Of a stretch of DNA of 64,000 nucleotides, positions 1-11,365 are shown piece after piece. Numbering within the stretch: the first letter of the stretch is position 1; the number at the start of each line of letters is the position of its first letter. This DNA is from Lonicera japonica. Taxonomy: Eukaryota > Streptophyta > Magnoliopsida > Dipsacales > Caprifoliaceae. Where the stretch lies: contig CM038471.1 in assembly GCA_021464415.1 (NCBI GenBank), forward strand, positions 73,944,851-74,008,850, written 5' to 3'. The notes below the pieces were generated by a model that saw nothing but the letters and a program-made list of their open reading frames with translations, did not search any database and was not told the DNA's origin. Both the position numbers and the translations under genes were made by a program.

Positions 1-13
1 ACGTGGACAAACC

Positions 14-659
14 TAGGGGTGTCCATCCGATCCGATCCGGTCATTTTAAACCATCCGCATCCGATCCGATCCGATGTCGATTTTAGGTTTTGGCATCCAA
101 TCCAATCCAATACACTTTACAAATCCAATCCAATCCAATTAAATATTGGATTGGATCGGTTTCGATCCAATCCGATTAGAAGTTTAAAATAAGATATATA
201 AAATTCTTGAAATGTTCAATTTTAATGTAAAACAAGACAAAAACTACTTGTAAATTAAATAAAATCCATTACAAATAAAGTTCAAGTGTTCAACCAAATA
301 GTTTCAAGTTAAAATGTCTATTGTCTAACAAACAATACATAATTAAATCAAGTGACGAACTATATATGATTAAGCTAAATATTAAATAACAAACTAAGAT
401 TAAATGATTTCAATGTAACCCCTTGTATATATTGGATTATACCACCAATGAGGGAGGGATATGTGACAATTCTAATAATTGATTGGATTGGATTGGATTA
501 GATCGGTTCCTAGAACACCTCAAACCGGAACCGATCCAATTTTTTTCGGTTTTTAAATTTTGCATCCGATCCAATCCAGTCATCCATAAAATCCAGGAAA
601 AATGGATTGGATTGGATTGGATCGGTTCCTCGGTTTGGATTGGATTCTGAACACCCCTA
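14..659. mobile_element. Non-autonomous hAT-type element with perfect 8-bp TSD
   Basis: The termini are inverted (TAGGGGTGTCC at 14 and GAACACCCCTA ending at 659). They are flanked by an identical 8-bp direct repeat, GACAAACC, at 6-13 and 660-667. An 8-bp target duplication with TAGGGGTG ends is typical of hAT elements. Both ends are filled with degenerate tandem GGATTGGATC/GATCCGATCC units, and the middle is AT-rich. No transposase is encoded. The small reading frame at 437-721 is a by-product of the repeats. The element lies about 100 bp beyond the stop codon of the mTERF gene. Confidence 0.88.
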
Positions 660-767
660 GACAAACCACAAAATAATATAAATGGGGAAAAAAAGACAAG
701 AACAAACATCATTGATAACATTAAATTATAACTAATTCACCAATTTAACAAACAAAAAGAAAACTTA

Positions 768-2306
768 CTAAAGTGAAACAGTGCGTCTGTAAAGTATTTC
801 ATCATCACTCTCATCTTCCTCATCAGATACGATCTCGCTTCCTGGTAACTCCAACTTTCCACCCATAGAAAATGATGGACCGGCAGTCTCCATCTCAATA
901 TAGTCGGCCTGCAATCTCTCTTCAAATCTCTGGTCACTACAATTGAGGAACCAAGCCATCGAACACCTAATCCCTTTGCTTTGCAACCTATGGTACCTCG
1001 GCTTAATCCTCGACTCCAAACTATAAGTAAAGAATTCGGGGAAGTCCACAAGCTCTTTCAATGGCCTCCCCATTTCAGTCTTGAAAAAGTAGTAGCTGTT
1101 CTTCATTAGACCAACTTGCACGGCGATCACTTGGGGACATTTAACGATCATCTTTGCCACGTCAACGGCTGGAATACCCCGTCCGAGAAGAAACTCAACA
1201 GGTTTCATAATCACGTTTTGGTTAAGGCTAACAATTTGCGGCATCCTCTCGATGACTCTAGCAAACCCTTCAGGATCGAGCTTGACCTTTAGGTTGAAGA
1301 AAAATTGTTGTGACGATAATTTAGCTTTCAAAGGAAGCCCAAGAATTTGCGGGTACTGAGCAATAACCGAAGCAAGCGTTTCCCTTTGAACCCCAAAACT
1401 CACCAAACAATCCACATTTGGTTTCACTGTCTCTTCGAGGTCATAACCGAGCACATAAGCTCGCTTCTCAAACATTCTTGCTAATACTTTCTTCGGCAAT
1501 CCCAAAGAAACCAAGTAATCTACAAGCGGTTTGATCATCGTTCCAACACGCATTCCCAAGAAATATGGATATTGTGTCACCATCGGTCCAATATCTCTGG
1601 GACAAACACCGATACTAACTAGATACGCCACCGAAGTACTCATCGTTCCTTCGGGCTTAAACCCTAATAGTTCTGGATACTTCATCAACACATACCCCAT
1701 ATCTTGCTTCTCAACATCAAGCCCACGGAGGAACTTAACTACCGGAACAAGCTCAACAACAACACTCATGTGAAGGACTTGCGGGTAGTTCTTAACAAAC
1801 TCACCGAGCTTTGCCCTTTGAATTCCAATCTTCTCTAAGTAACCCAATACAGGAATTATATTTTTCCTCACACTACAACCTAGCATTAAAGGGTATTCAT
1901 TTATATCGTCAATCGTTAGCCCTAATTTCTGCAAGAACTCAACTCTTTCGCGCATTACTTCAACTGTGGAGGGTAATTCTAGGTTCTCTAATTCATCTGG
2001 GACTATTCCTACACTCCTTAAGTAATCACAAATAATGACGCGAGAAACTAATTTTTCTTTGCGGCCTTGTACTACACCCCATGTAACTGAAGGCATTTCA
2101 TATTCGGGGAATTTGGTGGGTTGGGATGAAAAGGGTCGAAATGATGAAACCCTAGGTAGTTCAATACATGGGATTTGGGGGTTTTGGGAGGGTTTAGAGT
2201 TAATGGGTGGAAAGAGAAATTGCTGTAAAGCAAGGTGTTGGGTGAGGTTTATTGGGTTTGTGAAGATTGCTTTGATGGGCTGTTTTCTTCTCAGAAGGGA
2301 GGTCAT
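768..2306 (-). CDS. MTERF4: mTERF-family organelle gene expression factor (mTERF4/BSM/RUG2-like)
   Basis: This is an uninterrupted 512-codon reading frame. The first ~60 residues are basic and Ser/Thr/Pro-rich with few acidic residues, as expected of an organelle targeting peptide. From about residue 110 to 430 there are repeated mTERF helical units of ~35 residues, each with a proline-centred motif such as YPxxLG or CPQVI. The C-terminus is an acidic stretch followed by ILYRRTVSL, which I recall as typical of Arabidopsis BSM/RUG2 (At4g02990, mTERF4). Known members bind organellar RNA and support plastid intron splicing and gene expression; this role is taken from the family. The start is the first ATG of the frame. 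On the minus strand an acceptor-like TTGCAG ends at 2358, which suggests an intron in the 5' UTR. The length is close to the usual 500-540 residues. Confidence 0.9.
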   Translation of the reverse strand: MTSLLRRKQPIKAIFTNPINLTQHLALQQFLFPPINSKPSQNPQIPCIELPRVSSFRPFSSQPTKFPEYEMPSVTWGVVQGRKEKLVSRVIICDYLRSVGIVPDELENLELPSTVEVMRERVEFLQKLGLTIDDINEYPLMLGCSVRKNIIPVLGYLEKIGIQRAKLGEFVKNYPQVLHMSVVVELVPVVKFLRGLDVEKQDMGYVLMKYPELLGFKPEGTMSTSVAYLVSIGVCPRDIGPMVTQYPYFLGMRVGTMIKPLVDYLVSLGLPKKVLARMFEKRAYVLGYDLEETVKPNVDCLVSFGVQRETLASVIAQYPQILGLPLKAKLSSQQFFFNLKVKLDPEGFARVIERMPQIVSLNQNVIMKPVEFLLGRGIPAVDVAKMIVKCPQVIAVQVGLMKNSYYFFKTEMGRPLKELVDFPEFFTYSLESRIKPRYHRLQSKGIRCSMAWFLNCSDQRFEERLQADYIEMETAGPSFSMGGKLELPGSEIVSDEEDESDDEILYRRTVSL

Positions 2307-2732
2307 TTCAATTGAACTTCAAATGATATTCGCAAAGATCAACTGTAGGTTCCAATCCTGCAATTACAAAAACATGTCAACAAAACATATTGCAATAAAA
2401 TGACATTTAAAAAATTAGTACACTAAAGAACACAAAGAAAATATGTACGAATCAAAAGAGAAGCATTGAACTACAACCCATGCTACCACAAACAAAAGGA
2501 ACATCAAACATAAAGAACTATGACCACAAAAGGTAGCGCTGAAAAAAGGGTCAACTGCAGCAAAAATTCCAGATTAACCACCCAAGATTATGCTCTTTCT
2601 AAAGGGTATAACATGGGGAAAAAATCTATTCAGCATTATCTAAAGTTCTAAACCTGAATTTTTCAAAAATTTCTAGTATAATTTATGTAGCCTCCTTTCA
2701 CGCACTTGTCAAAAAAAAAGAAAAAAAAAATA

Positions 2733-2933
2733 CTTCCGCCATCTCAAATTTAGAATCCCACTTTCATTAAGCAGTGTCTCAGAGTAAGAGTCAATTTCAT
2801 CCCAATCAGTGTACCATATCTCACCAAAGTAAAAAACAAAAATTATTCTTTGCCATCAATTAAGTTGAAACTATGAATTTTTTTATTTTTTTTTAGTGCA
2901 AAAGTCAATTGGGACTCTGTGAGAGGGAGGGAG
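2733..2933. mobile_element. Degenerate Stowaway-like MITE
   Basis: The left end CTTCCGCCATCTC follows TA. The right end GAGAGGGAGGGAG is a degenerate inverse. Stowaway elements have CTCCCTCCG ends and a TA target duplication. The match is imperfect and the right TA is absent. Confidence 0.35.
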
Positions 2934-3384
2934 CAAATCAGCAAATAAAATGACCACATTAAGTCTTATTATGAAAATCAAAGTTTAATTTGAGAAACCA
3001 GTATATATGCAAAAAAAAAGGTCCAGCAAGCATGACAACTGGAGAAATTTTTATATACATGCAACCAGTTGAGAGAACAATAGAGAAGCGAATAATGTTC
3101 CAACCTGAAACAGCATCAAACCCTCATCCCAAGAGAATGCATGACTGAAATCCAAATTTGGACATTTGGCATGCATACATACTTTGATATACATAACATA
3201 AATCACTATATGCAAGATAACCAATCAATGTCTACAGCATTGCCTCCCAATGCAATGTCACGTATTATTCCATTATCTTTTAGCAACAAGATCTCGTTCA
3301 AAATTTTTGATTGGGAGGTAGTGAGGATAAAAAGAAGATACATTGAAAGATATATGACTTAATTGCTAAACCCAACAGAGAGGG

Positions 3385-4137
3385 GGACTCGGTGTCAGAT
3401 ATTTCAAACGCTTCAACCGGGCCCTTTAGGCAAAACAGTGTCAGCGGACTATTATCAATGTCAATTCCATATGGGTTCAGATTCTGAAAGGCATCTACTA
3501 TCCTAATGGTTCTTCCCTTTTAGCTAATAAGGGTCCCAGGCCATCTACAACTTGGGTACCATTCTGGAAGGCAGGGACTTACTTTTGAAGGGCTTGAGGT
3601 AGCAAGTTGGCAGTGATGCAGATATTAACATTTGGCTGGAAGGAGTATTATAAAAAGGGATAAATAACTATAAACTGCAATCTCTCTGCACTTTTTCTGG
3701 TCCATTTGCACCTAAAGATACCATCTGATTTGGCACTACAGGAGGCAAGGGATTTAGTCGGTTAAATAGGGTACAATGTTGATGTCAAGGATTTGATGTC
3801 CATTTAGGCCAAAATCCGTGTTCATCTTTTATCCTCCACCACCACTGTAGTCTGTAGAAATCTATTTGGCATGCATATGAACTGTCTCACTACGGTTAGA
3901 CATTTTTTGTGGCTATGCTACAACAATTCAATTGCAACTGCAGAAGTCCTTTTCTCTGAAAAAAGTGGATCCTGTCAATTATGCGGCTCCAAGACGGAGT
4001 CAATTGAGGACTGTCTCTTTAGGTGCAATCATGCAAGTGGACCAAAAAAGTGTGGAAAGATTGCCATTTATGGCAAGTTATGCCTTATGATAATACTAGG
4101 GCGGGACTCAGTTCGGCAACCGAACCAGGCCCTATAA
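3385..4137 (+). pseudogene. LINE (non-LTR retrotransposon) remnant: end of reverse transcriptase plus zinc-binding domain
   Basis: Conceptual translation across several frames gives fragments typical of the C-terminal part of plant LINE ORF2. FNRAL-AKQ lies near 3410, ILKGIYYPNGSSLLANKGPR near 3480-3535, and a Cys-rich CQLCGSKTESIEDCLFRC block at 3973-4026. The last matches the zf-RVT domain with its CxxC. Stops and frameshifts separate the pieces, so it is dead. Both the endonuclease part and the catalytic centre of the reverse transcriptase are missing, as expected of a 5'-truncated or eroded copy. Confidence 0.75.
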
Positions 4138-4270
4138 TACCAAACTCAACCGAATATTTCGGTATCATTAAAACTCAAACCGATCCCGAATCGAAATGAA
4201 ACCGGTAACCTAAAAATTGGTACAGTATTAATTTAATTTTGGTTTTACCGAAATTCTACCAAACACAAAA
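4100..4270. repeat. CGAAC/ACCGAA-type degenerate repeat, probable end of a hAT-type element
   Basis: An ACTAGGGCGGGA-like end at about 4095 is followed by repeated GAACCG, AACCGA and CGAAAT words, the same architecture as the ends of the element at 14-659. I found no matching right end or target duplication. It could be a truncated copy. Confidence 0.3.
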
Positions 4271-4661
4271 ATACAAACCATGTTCTTTGTGTATACATAT
4301 TACATAAACAACTATATACATAATCTAAAAATAAAGTAATGTTTCAAGTCCCACTGTGCATTAAAATTTTCAAAATATCAAAGTATATGCATAAGAAAAT
4401 ATTAGGGCTAATTGGCTAAATCATCTAATCTCTAAAATTAAACTAATATAAATATAAAACTATCAAACATCAAAGTATATACATTACCTATCAAAACTTA
4501 ATCACATTCAAACTAGCAAAGTCATCTCTAAAATTATTAGGGCTAAATTTATCAACTAGCAACCTATCAACTAAATCACACTCCAAGTAGCAAAGTATGT
4601 ACACAAACAACTAAATCAAAATATGCAAGAAAGTAAATAAATAAAATACGAGATTGAGTAC

Positions 4662-5110
4662 CTGGGTTTTTCGAGTTTTAGGGCAAAATGGGATTTGAGA
4701 AGAGAAATGCGAGTTTTAGGACTGTGGAGAGTGGAGTGTGGCCGGTGAGAGGTCTGTGGAGTGGAGGCGTAGTGGTGGTGGGTGGATTGGTGGAGCGAGA
4801 GAACGGAGCGGAGTAGCTGATGGAGAGCGGAGAGAGAAAAACTGAGCAGAGGGGTTTTCAGTTTTGTCAAATTGAAAGGAACCTCAAAAAAAAAAAAAAA
4901 AAAAAAAAAAGCTTTTTTCCTCAAATTGAAATAGAAACCAGCCCTAAAATATAAAAGTAAAAATGCATGAGATGTAATAAAAATTTGGGGAATGACTGAC
5001 TTTGAGAGTTGGAGTTTAGGGTTTAGATGGAGATTAGCTGGATGACAAGGAATCGATGTAGGGTTTAGACGATGACCGGCGGCGGTTCGGTCGGATTCCG
5101 TTACGAACAA
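4662..5110 (-). promoter_or_regulatory. Putative 5'-UTR exon and promoter region of mTERF4
   Basis: This stretch is markedly less AT-rich than its surroundings. On the minus strand it is rich in CTCTC, CCACC and CTAAACCCTA words, typical of plant core promoters and leaders, and it ends in a good splice donor at 4662/4661. A poly-A/T run splits it at about 4887-4910. The 172-codon frame on the minus strand (4616-5134) shows no known domain and is more likely untranslated leader. Confidence 0.35.
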
Positions 5111-5134
5111 ACTGTGAAGACAAATAAAATGCAC

Positions 5135-5661
5135 ATGGGTACCCTTCTTCTTCTTTTTTTCTTTTTTTCATTTTAATACACAGGCATTGGGGAAAAAAAA
5201 CAAAAAAAAGAGAAAATAAAAATGGGACGACTCTTTTTCACCATTATATATAAAAGTAAAGTCATGGACTTATTGACAAAAAATCAATTTAATTTACCTC
5301 AAATTAATTATTTCAATTGGTGATAGAAAAATCAAGTAAAATTGCAATAAATTAAACGGACAACCTGAAAATAGGGAAACTATCAATGCCTAAAAGTAGA
5401 CGTTACAGGGACCTACAGTAATCAGGGGCATGGCCACCTTGAAGAGATGCTACTCGGAGCTTTAACATATGCGACTAAGTTTATTACATTGTTGAATAAA
5501 TTTGATTTGACACCAATTAAATTTAGAGGTTAACGGCCATTATTAGTAGGTCCGATTACAAAATAAAAGACTTGTTAATTGATTATTTGCAAATCCTAGT
5601 TATAGACACTGCAATTTCAAGAGATTAAGAAATGCTTTAATGCTGAACTTCGAGTTGCTTA
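5135..5661. other. AT-rich intergenic sequence
   Basis: Homopolymer T/A runs and simple AT-rich DNA. I see no gene or delimited repeat. Confidence 0.6.
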
Positions 5662-5953
5662 GGGTCCATTCGGTAGCGTTTTTGAAGGCTTGTTTTTGTT
5701 TTTTGAGACCAGAAACAAATAAAAAATACTTTCAGTGAGATGTTGACAAAAACACAAAAAACGTTTTTGGATAATGAATTCAAGTTTAAAGCATAAAACG
5801 CAAAAACGTCAAAATGACGTTCTCACCATTCTCACTCTTGCAATCTTTATTTTCATTGTTTTCGTTCTCGGAAAATTCGTTTTTTCGTTTTCGTTTTCAT
5901 TTTCTAAAAATATTCTCAGAAAACATTCTCCGAAAACGTTACCGAACGGACCC
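5662..5953. mobile_element. PIF/Harbinger-like (Tourist-type) MITE, TTA TSD
   Basis: The left end reads GGGTCCATTCGGTAGCGTTT. The reverse complement of the right end reads GGGTCCGTTCGGTAACGTTT. TTA lies immediately outside both ends (659-661 in the 5600s and 5954-5956). The total is 292 bp with no transposase. The short frames at 5774-6007 and 5809-6060 run through it and are spurious. Confidence 0.7.
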
Positions 5954-5956
5954 TTA

Positions 5957-6453
5957 ATTCTTTGTATGACTTGCTTGAATTTGAGTAATTCAATTTTTTT
6001 CTGGTAGATAAAGGTTTGATATCCATCTTGTTCAATTTTATCCATCAAAGTTTTTTGCAATTAGTCCCTCAACAGTTAAGAATCAACTGTTGACAAATAC
6101 TAAACCAGATTGGCGACCTTCTGAAGAAGTTTGTAGAGAAGAAAAAAGATAATGTCAATGTACTAATATTAGTCTATTTACTCTTTGAACTGTCATTAAT
6201 TTATCAATTATGACTGCAACTATGAAAGAAAGATATTTCTCTCCAATAAAATTCATTAAGAACAAATTGCAGAATAAGATGCAAGGACGGAAATATTCCA
6301 CCCCCACATAAAACTAATATATCTAAGTTTTTAATTCTAACCCAATCGAAACTAATAACGAATCAATATTAGCCCACTTCTCCAAAAAAAAATTAACGAT
6401 AAGATGGTAAAGAGTTAATTATACTAATAGTTTAAGGGCGACCTTTATAAAAT
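5957..6453. other. AT-rich intergenic sequence
   Basis: No gene, repeat boundary or RNA gene could be supported here. Confidence 0.55.
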
Positions 6454-7534
6454 GGGGGCTATTATTTACACAACTTAATTTTGTCACTAACACCACCTTT
6501 ATCACAAACACCCTGCTTATGTCAATTTTTAGTCACTAATATCTTCCACCTAATTAAAAGTTAATACAAACATTAATTAAAAATAAAAATACTTAACATT
6601 GAAAAAGAAAGAAGTCATTTACGTCTTTCACCTAATGACAGGTGAATAGATTCACGCACATTCACCCTACATCAGGTGAATGTGTTATAAGTGACTTGCC
6701 TAATATAAGACAATGGAGTGCAGAATGTACTAGAATATTTTTAAATTAGACTCACCTAATGACAGGTGAGTGAATTCACACACATTCACTCCACATCAGG
6801 TGAATGTGTTGTAAGTGACTCGCCTAATAACACACACTCGTCTCACATAAGGTGAGTGTGTCTGTACACACTCGCCTTATTTGAGGAGAGTTGTAACTAG
6901 ATTACTCTTCTTATATAAAGCGAGTCAAGCTTGGAAGCGAGTCAAGCTTGGACAGAACCCGTTTCATACTCTGCTTTGGGAATTATATCTTTGTTTCAAT
7001 TTGAATATTGTAGAATGATGTATGAAAGCTAATATATACATGAATACACCAATAATAACAATTATAATACATCTTTGGCTTCATTTTGGAGTAGAATTTC
7101 ACCACCAACTTTTTCTTGAACTTTTTCTTTATTCACTATTTCATGAACAATGCTTCTTATTTATCATAATCTAAACTTCAAATTTCCCACCAATAATGTT
7201 TGCGCTTCGATTTTGTTATGATTTCTTGATTTTGAAAACTCAAATGATAAAGAAGTAAGTTTATCCTCTCTCTATTGTTTTACTTGAAGCAATAGAATGT
7301 GATTGTGAATGAGAGAAAATGAAAAATATAGGTTTAATTATTTGGATTAATGTTATATTAGTTTATTAAAAAATGAATAAATAGATAGGTTAATAACCAT
7401 AGGATAAATAAGTTAAATAATGGTTAAGTAAAAGGGTGGTTGTGACAAAAAAATGGGGTGTTGAAATGTGTTTTTTATCAAATTGTAAATGATAGTATTA
7501 GTAACAAAGTTGGATGGTGTAAATAATAGCCCCC
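6454..7534. mobile_element. Non-autonomous hAT-type element with internal tandem repeats
   Basis: The first 18 bp, GGGGGCTATTATTTACAC, are perfectly inverted at 7517-7534. The similarity continues imperfectly for ~50 bp. Flanking 8-mers TATAAAAT (6446-6453) and TGTAAAAT (7535-7542) match at 7 of 8 positions, consistent with a hAT target duplication. The interior holds a tandem duplication (starts near 6630 and 6751, ~75 bp each) with small palindromes built from CACCTAATGACAGGTG and CATTCACC...GGTGAATG. No transposase is encoded. Confidence 0.75.
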
Positions 7535-7756
7535 TGTAAAATAGGCGGACTCAAATATGTTACCCAAATACCCAGCAAACCATTTATCCCCGTGGAGCTT
7601 GGCAAAATGCAACTGCCATAATTGAGAACGGAAGAACAATATTTAACCAGAGTAAACTTAACAGTTACACAAAAATTGAGCGTCCTTTATTCAATTTTCT
7701 ATTACAAAAAAGTATTCACTTGTTAATAACATCTTATATAGTTGCAAGTGCTAGTT

Positions 7757-8102
7757 AGAGTTGCTTACACTTTCCCCCATCAAGTTTGCCGGCTTTTTCA
7801 CTTTGGTCAATAAAGTTTATTTTCTACCATGCCCATCTATAAAGTTTGATTCCATTGTCACTTTAATCCAAAATCCAACATTTTCCATTTTTGTATTGGA
7901 CAGAAATTAATACATGTCACTTTAATTTTCAAGCCATGTCAACTGCATGTGGCCTTTTCCGTCCAAGAAACAAATGGGACATTGGGTTTTAAACTAAAGT
8001 AACAACTATATCAAACTTTATGGATGTGCATGACATAAAATAAACTTCATGGACCAAAGTGAAAAAGTGGTCAAAGTTCATGAAGGTAGAGTTGTATTTT
8101 CC
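7757..8102. mobile_element. Fold-back/long-TIR MITE
   Basis: The two halves are inverted copies over more than 100 bp. CTTTTTCACTTTGGTC occurs at about 7793 and its inverse at about 8053, and the flanking blocks also pair (for example CATAAAGTTTGAT). I could not define a convincing target duplication. It lies directly downstream of the stop codon of the TPR-like gene, so it may be within the 3' UTR. Confidence 0.6.
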
Positions 8103-8166
8103 TCTGAATTTTTTTTGCTTTTTTTTTTTTTTTAACTGAGTATTTTAGTCTGAATTGAAATTGAAA

Positions 8167-11100
8167 CTATGACCCCTTTTGTACAGCAAGGAATAATACA
8201 AGAAATATAGGAGAAAAGAGAAAAAGAATATACGGGAGGGCTTGACTCATTGCACCACCACCTTCATCAACTTGAGCCGCCGCCTCCTCCACTTTCTTTA
8301 TAAGAGGGTAAGTACTTGATTTATCTTTAACAAAAGCTTCGAAGTAATTTTGGTAGCCAGTGCTTGTTTTAGATTGGCTCAAGCTCTTAACCTTCATCAT
8401 CTCCATTGCCTGCAAAAAAAAACCAACCAATTAAAACTAACACTACTAGTCTAGTGATGGCAAGAAGGCATGACCCAGTAGGGCTTTGTTCGACCCCGTG
8501 TTCTTTTTAATGGGTGTATAGGTTCTAAAATACAAACCTAGGTCGGGCTCGGATGAAGTTCGGGTTCATGCAAATTTAGCCCATTTGACTAGACAAGAAA
8601 AAAAATATATTGAAACCACTACAATGCACTCAATTATGGTCATATCTCGAGCCTATATTTGAATACCTCATCTGTTGGCAGAAAATAATTGTGCCTTCCC
8701 ATGTATACTTATAAAGTTAATTACCTGGAAGCTAAACATGAAGTCCCTCGCTTTCTTGTTCACTTCAACTTTTGGGTGAGACTGGAGCTTCTCATACATT
8801 ACTCGAGCTATGTTGGACCTTTTCGATCAACCATGCAAACCATTTCATAATCTGTCAAGTATCGACTAAGCAAAAACAACAAAAGAGAGCTAACTTTGAG
8901 ATACTCTTTTAAGTATGGACCTGAACCGACCCAGCCCGTTTGACCCTGCCCAAATATAATGTTTTTTTCTTTAAATACCATTATAATACATATAATTACA
9001 AAGGGGCAAGACAGACCGGGTTTGGGTCCATGAACATAGTAACAGGGGGATTCGGGTTTTTACAATACACCCAATTCGGGATCAGGTTTCGCCAAACACA
9101 ACCTGTTTGCCAACCAACCAAACTATGCATATTTTTTTTTAAAGCAAAATACCTCTTTCATCTTTCAGAAAAACAATGTCTTAAACTCAATTTTCCGATA
9201 CTTTCTCGGTAGGTACCAAGGTAAATGAATTCCTAGCCACACATGTTATCTATGATGAGAAATAGAAAATTATTCACTAAGAACCAAATCAAATTAGCCC
9301 TTCATAAATATGACACGATAAAGAGCAGATTTAAAATTCTAAAACAATTTAGGACAAAATAGATAATATGCAAAATTTACCTAAATAGTGAGTCTTGACA
9401 AATAGACCACTGCAAAGCAGCCAACCCATGAAGTTCAGTCTGCATGAACAACATTTTCACCAATTAAATATGAAAGATTCAAAGGAAGAGAATCACTAAT
9501 ACCAACTACAAACACCCAAACATAATTGCTCTCTTCATGTCAACGCAAATAGATTCAAAGGATATTGTTGCCTTTGCTTATTTCCATTTCTGCCTTTTAT
9601 ATTCATCGGGTCCTTGCCAGAGAGATGGTTATTACTATAATTTCGGCCCATTTTGGTACATTAGAACAAAAAATGCATTGTTTGATGAAAAGAGAGGGAA
9701 TAAATTTGAATAACCATAGTTATCATTTCCTTGAATTGGCTGTATTAATATGATATATTTATAAGTGACAGATTATCTTCACCTTTTTCCCCTTTATGTT
9801 TTTTCACCAAGCTATGGAGCATCGATATTTGCAACGGGTCTTGTACCCAATTCACACACAGAGATTATCCTGTTCTGTTATTAAATTTAATTATGGATTC
9901 TTGTTGGATTCTTGACAAATCCTATAATTGACTGGGATTAATGGTACTTTTCAAACCAAAAACCAATGTCTATAAGCCAACACGAAACTACAAGTAGTAA
10001 TATTGTGGTTCATTTGAAAGTTTGAGAGAAAAGAAGAGTAGCAAACAACCAATCCTCAGTTTTATTTGGAAGTGTTGAGCTTGATATACACTATTAGCCT
10101 ACTACTTAATAGCTTAAGCTTTTAGGTGAGATGGTTTCTAACATGGTATCAGAGCTCAAGTTTTGCAAGGTCTCATATTCGAATTCTCCTGCTTGCATTT
10201 GTTTCCCCCTTTGTGTTTGTGCACTAACTGCAGTTTGGTTTGGTTTGTCTCTCCACGTGCAAGCGGGGAACGCACATGAGGGGGAGTATTGAAAAGCATG
10301 ATATGCATTATTAGCCTACTACTTAATACCTTAAGCTTTTGGGTGAGTTGGTTTCTAACATAAAGCTGCAGTAATCTTCTTTTCATTGGTATACATGATT
10401 CAAACTCATTTCTTTTCATTAAAGTGTGAGTCCCATTTTCTTCTTCTTCTCTCTCTCATATACTTCCTCATCTCTAATTTTAGGAAATATATCATCAAAA
10501 TAAACAAAATTTGTTTTCTATAGTGAGTTTTGGTACATTAATTATTTCTGAACAGTAAACTAAACTCTTAATTTGCGACATCCCAAAAAGGAATAGTGGT
10601 ATGCTAATTTGGGATGGAGGGAGTATTACTTTGGTTGGAAAAAAACAATACAAGTAAACTCCATTTATCCCAAAAGACAATACAAGGAAAGACTAATTTG
10701 ATTTCAACTTAATCAACACTCAAGATTGAAACTTAATCAACTTGTGAAATATGGATACAAATAAAACTTTTAATTTGGGACAGAAGGACTATGAGAAATG
10801 GTACTATAATATCTGTTTGCTTGGTCAAAACAAAATTCCAACAATAAAACTCTTGGGACATAAAAAGGGACAATCATTTTATTAAAACATTAAGCCAGAT
10901 TACCTTAAATGGCAACTTATCCATGACCTTTTCATAAAAGGGTAATGCTTCCTTGAGCTTTCCTCGATCCATTAACGAGTCGCCATCATTCAAAGCCTAG
11001 ATATTACCAAAAAACAGCTTTCAATCGAACAATCACCCAATGCAAGATGCATGTGAAAATGAAATCCAAAATATTTAGCTTGAAGCAAGTAAATGTACCT

Positions 11101-11334
11101 TCTGACATTCAGCTTTCAGCTTGGGATCAATTTTTAAGCCAATTTGGCTCTTATAGGCAGCAACTAATTGCTTTGCACGGGTATCTTTAGCAGCCTTCTC
11201 TTCTTCTGTTTCAAGCACGTCCCCGGGGTTAATAGTTTTCCCACCACCATACTGGACACCAAGGGGGGGAAAAGATAATTGCATGTGAAATAATTCTGGA
11301 GTAAGATTCAGTTCCACAAAAGCTCATGTGTATA

Positions 11335-11365
<31 letters not shown>

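Larger units (their letters stand above)
2359..4661 (-). other. Putative 5'-UTR intron of the mTERF4 gene
   Basis: Read on the minus strand, a donor-like CCCAG/GTACTC lies at 4662/4661 next to a pyrimidine-rich block. An acceptor TTTTTGTAATTGCAG ends at 2358, just upstream of the mTERF start codon. The interval holds no coding sequence of its own apart from a LINE remnant on the other strand and a Stowaway-like repeat. The intron is inferred only from splice-site motifs. Confidence 0.4.

Noticed and set aside
437..721. 94-codon minus-strand frame
   Set aside because: It is a translation of GGATTGG-type repeats at the end of a hAT-type element.
1531..2403. Plus-strand frames opposite mTERF4
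   Set aside because: Antisense shadows of the intact mTERF reading frame.
4616..5134. 172-codon minus-strand frame near the mTERF4 promoter
   Set aside because: Low-complexity Ser/His/Pro-rich text from CT-rich DNA, a poly-Phe run from a homopolymer, and no domain. Better explained as untranslated leader.
10144..10155. TGGTATCAGAGC as part of a tRNA gene
   Set aside because: Only the primer-binding 12-mer is present. The surrounding sequence has no tRNA cloverleaf and fits a TRIM.
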